Shown here: piece by piece, positions 9,317 to 21,170 of the stretch | Numbering within the stretch: the first letter of the stretch is position 1 | Layout: each line of letters opens with the position of its first letter | Source of the DNA: Ampelocalamus luodianensis | Lineage: Eukaryota > Streptophyta > Magnoliopsida > Poales > Poaceae | DNA: 64,000 nt | Direction: 5' to 3' | Assembly: GCA_036346255.1 (NCBI GenBank) | Contig: CM070618.1 | Location: 80,362,428 to 80,426,427, forward strand | The notes under the pieces: model-generated | Databases searched by the model: none | The model's input: the letters and a program-made list of their open reading frames with translations, nothing else | What the model was told of the DNA's origin: nothing | Program-made: the position numbers and the translations under genes

Positions 9317-12235
9317 TTACCGGTCGGTTACATAGAAGACTTGAAGAACTTGGTTAGCCAAGACGAATGGTTCGTCTTTGTATCCGACACGATCGAGGTC
9401 CACGGTAGTGACGCCGTACTTGTCGACCTTCACATATGGGAGATGGACCCAACGGCACCGAAATAGAGGGACCTTGAAAAGCACGTAGTCGAGCTCCCAT
9501 ATCTCCTGTATTTGCCCATAGTACGAGCTCCTCACCCATCGGCATCGATGCATCTATGCGGACACCGCTGCTCGATCAGTGCTCTTCCTATCTCCGAATG
9601 CCGATAAAATGTGTACCCATTTATGTCGATCCTTGCCATGTGACAATTGTAAATTGTGGCCCTTTGCCAACCATAGCAGCAGATCATCACTTGATGACCT
9701 CCCGGCCATGATTCGCACCTTTACCCATTCGTTGAACCGACGGTTGTGTCTCTCGTGATCCAAACCTCCGACCGTCCGGATTCGTTGGCGTACCATGTCT
9801 TTGTGCTCGCCGATGTACGGGGACACTTGGGTCATGTGTTGCAAGACCGTGAAATGGGCTTGAGCGCACGTATCCAGATCGGGAGTGATTGATTTCCTTC
9901 CGATGGTCCCGATACCATCGGCCTTTCCTCATGACGAGATAGAGGCACACCTATCGGTTCCACGAGCCATGTAGTCGACGCAGAACTCAATGACTTCTTC
10001 GGTTGCATAACCTTCGATGATGCCGCCCTCCGATCGAGATCGATTCGCACGTAGGACTTGAGAATTCCATATACCTCTCGAACGGTACATATGACGAGGA
10101 ACACAGACCGCATATCTTTATCTTTTCACAAGATGAACAATGAGATGGACCATGATATCGAAAAATGACGGAGGGAAATACATCTCAAGTTGACATAGAG
10201 TCGTCACCACCTCGGCCCGTAGAGCATCTAGTCCTTCGGGATCGATGACCTTCTGAGCAATTAAGTTGAAGAAATAACACAGCCTCAAGATTGCCACTCG
10301 GACCTTGTTCGGCAAGATACCCCTAATTGCAACAGGAAGCATTTGTGTCATCAGCACATGACAATCATGAGACTTCATACCAATTAATTTCAAATCTTGC
10401 ATAGAAACAAGTTTCTTAATGTTAGCGGAGTAACCAGACGGGACTTTGACACCATGCAAGTTTTGGCACAATTCATTTCTCTCGCCTTGGACATAGTGTA
10501 GCAAGTCTGGTGGAAGGTATGTTCGTCCTTATCGGACTCTGACTCTTTCTTATGTTCATATAACTAGGTCATCCTTTGTTTTGCCACTAATGTTCAAGAA
10601 GAGACCAATCAAGCTTTCACATACATTCTTCTCCACGTGCATGACGTCGATGCAGTGACGAACTTCTAAATGCTCCCAATAAGGCAAGTCCCAAAAAATT
10701 GACCGCTTCTTCCAGATGTTCTTCTGACGGGTTTTTAATTTACGCCCTTCCCAAGCACAACATCGATATCCTTAACCATATCATAGACCTCTTTCCTCTA
10801 AAAGCCCTTGAGCCGAATCGCCCTCCTTATTTCCGTCGAATTGTTTTTTCATCTTGCGGTATGGGTGACTCGGGAAGGAACCTACGGTGACGATATACAC
10901 GCTTTATGCGAGTTGTTGACCATACACTCTCCGTAGCATCTAAGCGGTCATGACAGCTTTGGCTCCTTTCGCATCAAGCCCGACAGTTAACAAGGGCGGG
11001 AAAATCATTGATAGTGCGAGAACAACATGACGCGTAAAGAGAAGTTCTCTCGCTTGTACGCATCCCATACTTGTACCCTTCGCTCCACAAAGTGTCACAA
11101 GATCATCCAAGAATGGTGCTAGGTACACATCAATATCGTTCCCAGTTGCTTCGCCCTTGGATAAGTAGTGACATCAAAATGTACTTCCGCTTCATACACG
11201 ACCAAGGAGGAAGGTTGTACATACATAGGTTCACTGCCAGTGCTATGCTCACGCTCATGTTACCGAAAGGATTCATTCCATCCGCACTCAACCCTAACCT
11301 TATGTTCCTCGGTTCCGCACCGAACTCTTTGAAGGTCCGATCAAGTTTCTCCACCGCGTAATCGCAGGTGTCTTAGTTTTCCATCTTTCTTACGCCTCCG
11401 AAAGTGCCAACGCAGCAATCTTGCCTCCTTTCGGTTCGCAAATAAACGCTTCAAACGTGGGATCACGAGCGATACCACAACACCTTAGCAGAGGTCCTTG
11501 CTTCACCTTGGCGAGATTCTTACGCTTGTATCGGGATGCTTTGCACACGAGACATACATGCAAGTCTCGCATACTCTTTACGATACAGATACAATCGTTC
11601 GGACATGCATGTATTCTTTCTACTTCCATTCCCAATGGACAAAGAACCTTCTTGGCTTGGTAGGTGGTGCTGGGCAACACGTTTCTCCGGAAGAATGTCC
11701 GCTAGGAGACCTAACAACGCGCGTGAAACTCTTGTCGGACCAACCATTGTTCGCCTTCAATTTCAGCAGTTCATACGGTTGACAACCTTGTGTATTCCGG
11801 CATGCCGGGGAACAAAGGTTTCCCGAGTCCTCCATTAAGCGCTCGAATTTACAAAACTCTCTCTCATCAGTAGTTTCTTCTCGCATCGCGTAGCATCGAT
11901 CCGCATTGTCATCGCACGACCTATCGTCATCAAAAACACATCCACATCCGGCATATCGTTGACTTCCCGGCGATGTCATCATTATTAACTTCTGTATAAT
12001 CTGCTTCTTCACCGTGATCGTCCAACATGTATACCCTTTTTGAAACCCTTCAATCAAGTGCCCTACGATCCGCACCGGGTTGTTAAAAATCTTCGATTAC
12101 GCAATCAATGCATGGACAAGACATAAATTCTATCCCCTTATTCAAGATATCCCGCTCCGCTCTTTTAAAAGCAATCACGCTATTAATGTACTCTTCACTC
12201 ACACTGGTTCGCACCGTATATCCGATTCGGTCCAT
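9317..12235 (-). pseudogene. CACTA tnp2-type transposase gene, frame-broken
   Basis: Read from right to left, the pieces follow the order of plant TNP2 proteins. The transposase-associated domain starts at the ATG at 12233-12235 (MDRIGYTVRTSVSEEYIN, then CPCIDC). Next come LELLKLKA-like and NNGWSDKSF (about 11720-11790), CPLGMEVERIHACPNDC and ASRYKRK (about 11540-11620), and the tnp2 core with EPRNIRLGLSADGMNPFGN (about 11260-11310) and LPPWSCMKRKYI. DUF4218 is at 10118-10504 with FPPSFFDIMVHLIVHLVK, and DUF4216 at 9317-9553 with YKDEPFVLANQVLQVFYVTD. Domain order and total extent are close to complete, but small indels and stops separate almost every piece. Its product would have cut at the CACTA ends; this copy should not make a working protein. 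Confidence 0.85.
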
Positions 12236-12719
12236 CTACGCTACACATGTAACAATTAGTAGTGTTAAATTATATTAATAAACTGCAAATACGTTACTCC
12301 TCCTATTAAGCAAATATAAAGAGTTAAAGATCGTTACCCTCGGAGCTCACGACGAAAATTCCTAATATCCCGCGAGATTCCTCACTGTCCTTCTCCTTCA
12401 GGCCAATGAACAGGCAAGAGAAGAGCCACAATAAATGCATCAACTCCCACATAAGCTTATCTCACTCACAAAAACACTCATTCACATCACCCAAACCGAG
12501 AGCTACCACCAAAGCCAAGCCTCACAAAGCAAGCATGCATGCAAGCCAAATGGTCATAAGTTGCTAGGGCAACCCACAACCAAGAACAAGGCAAGCAAAA
12601 TAAACAAGCCTCCTACAGCCAACACAGAGCAAAGCTTCTCAAGCCCCTCTATTCCAAAGAAGAGATCAGAGGCGCTAGGGCAGGGCGCCTCTGTCGGGTC
12701 TTTATATTTATAGGGGTGG

Positions 12720-13095
12720 TATATCACAGACGGTTCTTATTTCCAACCGTCTGCGTGATACGAGTATATCATGACGGTTCTCACAAATCGTCGTGTTGAA
12801 TTTGACTGAGCGGCTCCATGTGGAACCGTCAGGATATACTCAATATCACGACGGTTATAAGTAGAACTGTCGTGATATACTCACATCACGCACGGTTCTA
12901 TTAACAAACCATTCGTGATGTGAGTATATCACGACAGTTCTACTTATTAACCGCTTGTGATATTGAGGATATCACATACGGATTCCACATGGAGCCGTCA
13001 TCTAAGTTCAACACAAACGATAGTAATAGGAACCGCTCGTGATGAGGATATTAGCACGTATGGTTCTTCATTCAACCGCTCAGTGATGCTGCATT
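12720..13095. repeat. Central motif array within CACTA 1
   Basis: Ten or more copies, both orientations, of the same ATCACGACGGTTC-like motif that marks the element's ends. The array lies in the interval upstream of the minus-strand tnp2 gene. It is followed (about 13150-13275) by three loose copies of AGACCATATCATCACGCATTTATAAA. The position is unusual, because these arrays are normally subterminal. Confidence 0.8.
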
Positions 13096-13307
13096 TGAGC
13101 ATGTATATGCGCAAATAATTAACAAAATGAATTTTGCCCAAGAATAAATAGATGATAAAGAGACCATATCATCACGCATTTATAAAAAGACCATATCATC
13201 ACAGCATTTATAAAAATTAAAGACCATATTTACATCACGCATAATAGATCGCCTTATCGCTTTTACATCACGCACGATAAAAAGGATGAGCGATCCTATC
13301 TTAGTCT

Positions 13308-13792
13308 TCAAATCTTCGTGACGCATTCTCGTCGGCCAGTGGGAGCGCGATCGATCGCCTCACCAAACGCCTCCACCTGTGACCTTGCACGCCAATTTCC
13401 TCTTGTAGATGTTCTGACCGTAATCAAGTCCCATATAACCCGAGAGGCCATCAACCCCGGTCTCCACGGTCTCGCTAGGTGACCCGCTCTCCCGCAATGT
13501 CGAGGTCGTCCTCGACTCTCTGGCTGCATCCTCGGTGCGGACCAAAGAGTTCCATAGGACAATCTCCACGACGAGGTTTACTCGCCGGATCTTTGAAGAG
13601 CCTCACACCGGTCCGTTGGAGGAGCTCCAATTGACCGATGATCGCCGTTATGGTCTCCGATAGATCGGAGGGTCTACAACGGATTGCATTGCGAACGGAC
13701 GCCTTGTTCGCAGCCTTGGGCCGAGTTGCGATCGAGAGGTGCGAGTACACAACCATAATGTAGGCCAAGACACCGGGGAGAGAGGAAGCCAT
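13308..13792 (-). CDS. Unknown ORF between two motif arrays of CACTA 1
   Basis: A reading frame starts at the ATG at 13790-13792 and continues, with a probable frame change near 13480-13560, to about 13308. The first part (MASSLPGVLAYIMVVYSHLS) looks like a hydrophobic N-terminus followed by a basic and polar region rich in Arg, Ser and Thr. No family was recognised. It is bounded on both sides by CACTA-type motif arrays (12720-13095 and 13930-14095), so it may be a small accessory gene of the transposon or captured host sequence. Upstream, around 13860, is a TATTTATATAAA stretch that could serve as a TATA box for a minus-strand transcript. Confidence 0.4.
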
Positions 13793-13929
13793 TTGGAATT
13801 TGTGGAGAGAGGGATGATCAAGGATCGAGGTTCGTGAGAAATCCTCCGATAAGGGTTGTCTATTTATATAAAAGAAGTAGTAAAGCCGAGCAGAGACGAA
13901 GAGACACTCGCGCGGAGATGAAGGGAATG

Positions 13930-14095
13930 AGATTCATAGCACGACGGCTCTATGATGGATCCGTATGATAAGATATCCGCACGGCTTTAAGCGCGATGCG
14001 TGATATCATCAATATCACGACGGCTCTATTGAAGCACCGTCGTGATAGTATATCCTGCACGGTGCTTCAATAGAGCCGCTCGTGATATTATTTTT
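13930..14095. repeat. Small motif array upstream of the second CACTA gene
   Basis: Five or six copies of AGCACGACGGCTC/ATCACGACGGCTC-like words in both orientations lie just before a GC-rich leader (14100-14450). They resemble the terminal arrays but with GGCTC in place of GGTTC. Confidence 0.7.
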
Positions 14096-15134
14096 ATAAA
14101 AAGGCGCACCTAGGGTTTTGCTCTTTACTCGCCACTTCGCCTCCCGCGCCCCTTAGGTTCTCGCGCGCCTCTCGGCTCCTCTAGGGTTCGTCCGCTCACC
14201 TCCCGCCGAAGACCCGACGCCGCCGCCTTCATCGACGACGCGCCTCGCCTCCGACGCGGCCTCCTCCCGTGTCGGCCTCCTCCCCTCGACCGCCTCCTCC
14301 TCGCGCGGCCTCCTCCTGCACCGGCCTCCTCCCGCGCCGTCCTCCTCCCGTGTCGGCCTCCTCCGGCGCCTCCTCCCCCCGCGTCGGCCTCCTCCCCGCA
14401 CCGCCTCCTCCTTGCACCGTGAGTTGTTGTGCGGCATCCTCTCGTGAGTATTCCTAAAGATAATATGTGAACCGAATCTAGTACTAAAGATATGACAAAT
14501 TGATCAGTGGGCTTTGTTGACATGCTCGTGATGAACTTTGTCTTATACTGAGATTGAATGTGATTGTTAGTTGATTCTTGAGCTCTATTGTACAAATTAC
14601 TTGCTCTTCACAATTTCATATCTGTTAATTTGTTACTTTCGATTGAATGCTAGTTATCATAGACGGTTGAATACCATCACAATTTGATATCCGTTAGTTC
14701 ATTCTTGAGCTCTATTGTATTGACGAACCGTCGTGATGTGACTTTGATAGTCTTTGATAATGTGAACTGAAATTGATCGGTGGGCTTTGTTCAGTTCGCT
14801 CTATGATGAACTTTTCTCTTATAATCGAGATTGAATGTGATAGTTAAGATCATTTTCGTAATGATTGAGATCATTTGTGATTAAGCAAAGTATTGTTTAG
14901 AGCTCATAGTTTGAATTTATACTATCATATTCATTTAATGAAGAGTATAGACAATAGGATTGAGATGACAAAGACTTGTTCTTTGCAACTCTCCTTTGAG
15001 AGCACAAACTACCATCAATCCTTCTTTATATATTATACGCTTGTGCATCATTTTGGTTAAGTTGAGTAAACCGCTTGAATCGGTCGATTAGAGCTTACGA
15101 TATTGCTTTCGCATATATAGATAGCAAGTAAGCG

Positions 15135-18025
15135 ACATGGCGCCCGCACCATCTTCGCCGCCCGGATCTCCGAGGAAAGTGGTACGCACGCGAGATGGCA
15201 GAGGAACATCGAGAATTCCTCCAGCCTAATGACCGCCACGAGGTCAATGCCAATGGGATCCTCGTGAGTCCCCAAAGCGTGGCGAGATTCCGAACCTTGT
15301 GCGGGATACTTGGAAGGAACGGTCCCCATCACCACACCGAGTGGGACACCGTGGCCGGATGTTCGAGAAGCCACCGTGGGACGAAGTTTTAAAATCGTTC
15401 ACTTTCCCACCGCAGAACTGCGCGCGTGGAACAACAGCGTTGCTCTCGATCGGAAAGCGTGGAGGACCTTCAAGAGCGTGCTTGTCACAAAGCACGTGAA
15501 CACGGTCGAACGCCTTCACGGCGATAAATTCTTGTCGCGGGATATATGGGACGCCTTTGTGCAAATGAAGACGACGCCAATTTCTTGAGGAAAGTGCGAC
15601 GCACAAGGCTCTCTGCACACTTAACACTCACCCCACAAACTCGGCACCGCCTGGTACGCGGGTAAAACCGCGCAATGGGCGCGAGGACGCGAACGAAACA
15701 AGGCCATTTGTCGAGATCACGCACCGCCGCGCTCTCTCCGGTTAAGAGCGAGTGCATCGCCACGCGTCTTGGCGAAATATCTTTCACAAACCCGCAGACA
15801 GGATGTGGCCAACCGTGGTAAATATCTTCGAACTACCTAGTTGTTAATAAGTCTATAACTTCATAATGTATATAATAACATGATGACCTCTTGCAGCAAG
15901 AATTGAGTTCGCATGTTCAAGGCTCCTTCCAAGCGCATGAGAGAAGGATATACTAACTACGCCCCGGGAAACAAGGAGCACCCGGTCGCACGCGAGGCAA
16001 AGGGTTAACGATCTTGGAGGATGGATTCCTGCACGACTCATCGCACGTATAGGAGCAGGAAGAGATCTAAGGCGAGTACGACACGTTGTTGGAACATGTG
16101 TTTACTTCAAAATTTGAAGGAAGAGAACGGGTGCATCGCAAAATTTGAAGAAAAGATAGCAAGATTGCAGACCAAGTGAATCAACTACTACTCCTCAACA
16201 ACCGCCGCAGCCGCCCGTTGTTTTGGTGGCGGTCCTCCTCAACATCGGAGTAGCGTCGCGCCCACGCAAAATTGTGAACATGATGATGTCCAATTACCTA
16301 TCGACGACATCAAGGTAATGTACATCTTTGGAATGCTCCAAAGATAGACCTATAGGACGCCTTATCTAATTGCGTGATCGCTTTGTAGGAGCCGACGACC
16401 GCACACTCCAAGTGAGGATGGTTGGGATGTCTATTGAGGTGGCGGGGTGGTGTATCCATGCAATGAAGGGATAGTGCAACACGGTGCCCAGTGGCGCAGG
16501 TTACGCCAGTGGTCCAGTGCACATGGTACATGATAATTTTAGGCCGTCCACCGAGATTCGCCCAACGATGAAATCATAACACTAGGGGATGCCTGCATGC
16601 TTTATTCGGTGGCCAAAGAAGGACATCGCTCGACCTGCAGCGCGCCTCAACCTTCGATGACTCCACCCAAACCATCTCCACACGACCATGCCTCTCCAAT
16701 TCAACTTTTGAAGGACATCGTCCCGACCTGCGAGCGTCGCCTCAACTTTTGATGACTCTACCCCAACCATCTCGACACGACCATGTCTCTCCAACAGACC
16801 TCCATGATCGCACCTCAACCTTCGCTCGAAGCCCGCCTCATCGGTTCCCGTGGAGAAGACACCGAACGAACAAAAAAATGTGCCGCCAGATCGGTCCCGA
16901 GTCGTCGACAGAGGAAGACGCGAGCGTGCAAGTCGCTCGTGACAAATCGAAATCGAAGAACATTAAGGCGCTCCGCCTCCTAACCCTAAGAAATACTCCT
17001 TCGAAGTCCGCTGGCGACGAGCACGATAGCCTACGCTGGATTAGGTTGTCGAGTTTGCATAGCCGGTACTTGCGTAAGACCAAAGAGAAAAGGTGCGCTG
17101 ATGGAATCACCGTCGATACACGGAGGACTATTTCTCCACGAGTGGCCCCTTCATCGTGGGCTTCGACGACTTAGTCGACCTATTCAACCTCAAAGCCCTC
17201 GATGCCTCACTTCTACGATGCCGACATCGTAAGTGTGTACAATCAAGTTCTACATTCACGTACATTCACGTAATATAACAACTCATTGCTTATGTATAGA
17301 TACATGATTAAACCGTCGGCGATTGAAAGAACAGGTGGGTTTCTCGACCCACACGTGGTCTCTGAGCAAACCATCTTGGCGCACGCATCCTACATCGAGA
17401 AATACATAACGGCAGGATTGCTTGCTCAAAACTACGGGACTACATAATGGTGCCCTACAACCGTAAGTAAGTGCTTCACTACTTGCTATACAAATTTCAT
17501 TTGTATTTTATACACATGAGATGAACTTAGGTTTAATGACTATAGCGACATACATGAGTAGGCATCATCGATCCTTCTAGTCATTATACCAAAGAGGAAT
17601 CAGTACTATACCTTGATTCCCTAATGAAAAAGGCCACGACTTCACCCTTGTGCAAGAAGTACTGACAGTGTGCTCATTTCCTCCATACATAACTCTATTG
17701 TAGTCTTCCTTCGCTTGAAATGGCCGAGGTTAACTTTTTGGAAACATGTAGGTCGCTCATCTCCTATATTGCCGAGGAGGGCTATACAAGGAACAAACGC
17801 CACACTTAATCACAGGACGCGATTTCCGATGACGTGCTACAACACAATAATCCTATATCATACTGTAATAATGCGCCTCGAACCGACTATACCTATATAT
17901 GTAATTCTATTTTTCGTCACAAGAAAAGCGTAAGAATGTGCATTCTACGCTTGCCATCATATGCGATTCTCATGAGTGCTAGGTTGTCGGATCCCGAGGT
18001 TGGTCAATCTCGCAATAATTGCTAA
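15135..18025 (+). pseudogene. Second CACTA gene: PF03004-like and possible Ulp1-like parts
   Basis: The plus-strand gene downstream of the central arrays corresponds to the second protein found in many grass CACTA elements. Around 15380-15590 the phrases TAELRAWNNSVALDRKAW and FKSVLVTKHV fit plant En/Spm transposase family PF03004 (a Trp-rich stretch ending in a K-x-L motif). Further along, a segment near 17100-17210 reads like FSTSGPFIVGFDDLVDLFNLKALD in shifted frames, followed by IDSLM-like and NAPRTDYTYICNSIFRHKK (about 17870-17930). This last part could be the Cys-containing end of a Ulp1-like cysteine protease domain, a known companion in these elements. Introns probably fall near 15820-15900, 17230-17300 and 17465-17545. 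Frames change many times, so it is treated as broken. The PF03004 part is more secure than the Ulp1 part. Confidence 0.55.
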
Positions 18026-18419
18026 TTATAAATTTAAATATATATGTGTAACACTTTACTCTTGTTTGTAGGTTTTGAATATAGATTTAGATTCACTGCT
18101 CGTAAAGAGATCTCGGATGTTCGAGGAGGCTCTGCACCTTCATCATGACGGATATCATTATGCCAACTGAGAGTTTCACTCTTGAACGACCTCGAAACAA
18201 TTAATATATATTTGATATAGTTGTAATTCACTTTGAATAGTTGTAATTCAATGGTACACTAGCGATAATATTTGATATATGTTGGTTTGTAATTGACAAT
18301 GATCACTTTGGGTTGTCAACGATTGATTTATCTATGATGTATCTATTTTACCGCTTATTTTCAGAGGGCATGGCTAGCAATTCCCGAGGCTAGCGAAAAT
18401 TTTAAAAAATAGTTAGGTG

Positions 18420-18835
18420 AAGTAACTATCACGCATGGTTTAACAATCAAACCGTCAGGAATATATATCCTGCATCGCTCTATTTAATAACCGTCATGAT
18501 ATACACATATCTCGACGGTTCGTAAATAGAACCGCTCGATATCTTTATCACGCAGCGGTTCTATTTACGAACCGCTCGATATGTGAATATCACGCAGCGA
18601 TTTGTAAATAGAACCGCTCGTGATAATTAGATAGCACAGACGGTTCTTTAATAGAGCCGCTCGTGATAATTAGATAGCACTGACGGTTATATAATTTGAA
18701 CCGCTCGTGTTAGACTTATCACGACGGATTTTTAACCGCTCGTGATAACCGCTCGCTTATCACGACGTACAAAAACACAGACGGTTCGGAACCGTCTGTG
18801 ATGACTGTTCCGAACCGTCTGTGATGAGGCTGTGT
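18420..18835. repeat. Right subterminal motif array of CACTA 1
   Basis: About fifteen copies of ATCACGCAGCGGTTC, AACCGCTCGTGATA and, nearest the end, ACAGACGGTTCGGAACCGTC, in both orientations. The terminal-most pair forms a perfect short palindrome. The array mirrors the left one. Confidence 0.85.
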
Positions 18836-19479
18836 GTAGTAGTGTGTCTTCGCCGGAGCTCCACCGCCGCCCTCGCCCTTGCCTCCTCCGAGTCGGCCAT
18901 GAGAGAGAAGTACATCTCAGTGCCAGAGCATAAACTACTGATCACCGTGCACATAGTCCATTTGGCCATTTGCTAACAGAAAAAGCCAAGTTGACGAATC
19001 ACCGTGAGAGAGAGAAAGAGAAGTATTGTTCCCCTGCTCTGGCATTGGGAATGTACTTCTCTCTCTCACGGCCGACTCAGAGGTGGCGAGGGCGAGGGCG
19101 GACAAGTTGCGACAATGGAGATCCGGTGAAGACGCGAGAGCGGTGGGTTTTCGAGCTCGAAGAATCTATTTTTGTCGGCGTGAGGTGACGGGGACGATAA
19201 ACACAGTTGGAACGGGGCGGCGACAAGCCCACCGGACTTGGAGGAGACGAAATCGCCGGCATCGCATGCAACGAACTTCGTTTCAACGCAAGTTTAGAGA
19301 GCTAAGTGACACAACCTTACAAGTTCAGGGGGCTGAGAAAGTAAAATGCAAGTTCAGGGAGTTAAATATCACAACCTCGCAAGTTCAGAGAACTGAGAAA
19401 GTAAAATACAAGTTTATGGAGCTAAGTGGTACAATCTCATAAGTTCAGATATCTACAGTACAATTTTCTCATCCCCTAA

Positions 19480-21165
19480 ATAGACAATGCCGCGGAAAAC
19501 GCACCATGCCCAACCTCTCCAGTTGCTTAAGCTAAACCTGTGAACGAACCCTCAAGCAACCGCGACCGGGACGCGCGGTTGTTGCTTTACTCAGGCAAAA
19601 GCTGTCATTTTTTTCTCTCCATATCTCCAAGTATCTATCTGCCCTTCTTAGGTTGCGAAACGTTTGATCCATAAATAAACAAGTACCAAATTAACCACAC
19701 CAACAGATGCAACTTGCGAAGAAGCGCACACTCCCTCTAAATCCACCGCGGTGTCTGTTTAAAAGTCTGAAAGGAATTACTACTTGACCTGAATTTATTT
19801 GAGATAATCAGCACGTAATCTCTGGATTCCGGTTGGTAGTACGTCTGATTCTGATCACGTCAATACATGGCTGGTCCTCTCCGCTGAAGCTGAAACTGAA
19901 ACTGAAAGCGCCCGTCAATTCTTGCAGGTTTGCGCGCGCGCATGCGGCTGGGGAAGCCTACTAATCAGCCCGGAAGCCCGTGGTCCTCGACCCCTTCCAA
20001 CCCGCGTGACAGAGGCCATGTCGTTTACGAACCACCGTGCGTTTTGTCTTCAAGTTTCATCCCAGATGGTTACAAACGCAACTCTCTTTGTTCTGGCTGC
20101 GTCCGATCCGTCGTCAATCAATTATTGCCGTGATTAACCGGCTCTAGTTTTTCTCTTCTGTGTGATGCTGGACTACATGGCATAATCTTTAAACCAAAAG
20201 ATCGGAATTCCGAATTCGATCCTGAGCTGCAGACACTCGATTGAACAGTATGCCCTGTGATGCTACGCCTTCTGGAATTCTGGCAACGCGCATATATCAC
20301 TCGTCAACTAGCATTGCAGGTGAAGACCTGGTCCTTAAAACAGTCAAACTACTGACCAGCCGAGCCATTGCCTACTAAAAATCTACGGGAGAAAAACAAA
20401 ATGCAGTCATGCACTGGAACAACACGGTCTTAGACCGGGAGCATAACTATTCCGTGAAACACTTCATGTCTGATGTCTCCACTGCAGGACCAAATCAGAT
20501 ACGAGCGGTCGAGAGCAAACTGTATTTTACAACGCGAGCAAATTCTTTTAACCGAAGAAGACGAGGGGAAACTGAAAAGCAGATATCTCTCCAAGTCTCC
20601 ATCCACCCCTGAACCATTGCAAGAACACAAGGGGGGACAACGCTACACCAGGGAGAGAACAACCACTGGAATAAGAGGCAATTCAGATTCCTCACTATTC
20701 CACTTTCAGATATCTCACGATTCCACTTGGACTACTAGCTCCGACGGAGAATGGCGTTCGCTAGCTGCAGGCGCCCTCTGATTTGTCCCAACCAACGTTC
20801 AGTCCTTAGTCGGTTGTTCCTCGAAGAAATCCGCAGCTCTCTATGTCCACAATTCCTCCTTGATTACCCATAACAACTCGGCCGGCGTTCTATGCTCTGC
20901 ACGAAAAATCCTGTGTTTATGGAATTTCTTATGGCGACCCTTTCGAGTATTGTACCACCACGACTCCACCGTGAGCTTATGTGCCGGTGGTACCTCAAAG
21001 GGTACATTAATCCAACCTTGGATTAAGCTGGTGGTACCTTTTTGCAAAATAAAACGTGCTCTCATCGACGTGTTTGCGAGATGATCAAGCGATGACAACG
21101 TAGCGGAGATGTACGCATACTTGTGCATAAGCATACTCGGACACTCGGTCCATGGTGGCGTGGTG
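19480..21165. other. Spacer without recognised genes
   Basis: Short frames of up to about 100 codons occur on both strands without motifs, plausible splice structure or similarity to anything recognised. No inverted or tandem repeat stood out. Confidence 0.4.
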
Positions 21166-21170
21166 CAAAT

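Larger units (their letters stand above)
7552..18844. mobile_element. CACTA (En/Spm) element with captured gene (CACTA 1)
   Basis: The 11,293-bp element begins CACTACTACAAAAC and ends GTGTAGTAGTG, so both termini read CACTACTACA inward. It is flanked by the perfect 3-bp duplication TGT (7549-7551 and 18845-18847), as expected for the superfamily. Subterminal arrays of a CAGACGGTT/ATCACGACGGTT-type motif lie inside each end. Contents in order: a captured F-box-type gene fragment (+), a tnp2 gene (-), a central motif array, an unknown ORF (-), another small array, and a second transposon gene (+). Both transposon genes carry frame breaks, so the copy probably cannot transpose by itself even though its ends are intact. 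Confidence 0.93.
7272..19470. mobile_element. Foldback Mutator-like element hosting the 11-kb CACTA element
   Basis: The outer ends are inverted copies starting GAGAAAATTGCACTGTA (left) and GAGAAAATTGTACTGTA (right, inverted). They are flanked by a 9-bp duplication with one mismatch (ATCCTCTAA at 7263-7271, ATCCCCTAA at 19471-19479). Without the CACTA insertion the element is about 0.9 kb and is almost entirely palindromic. The left arm (7272-7551 continuing at 18848) pairs with the right arm (about 19040-19470 inverted), sharing ACTTAGCTC, GAAGTTCGT, CACCTCACGCCGA and the GAGTCGGCC block. The right arm also has two or three tandem copies of a roughly 55-bp unit containing AAGTTCAG and GAGAAAGTAAAAT. 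It encodes no transposase. Confidence 0.85.
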
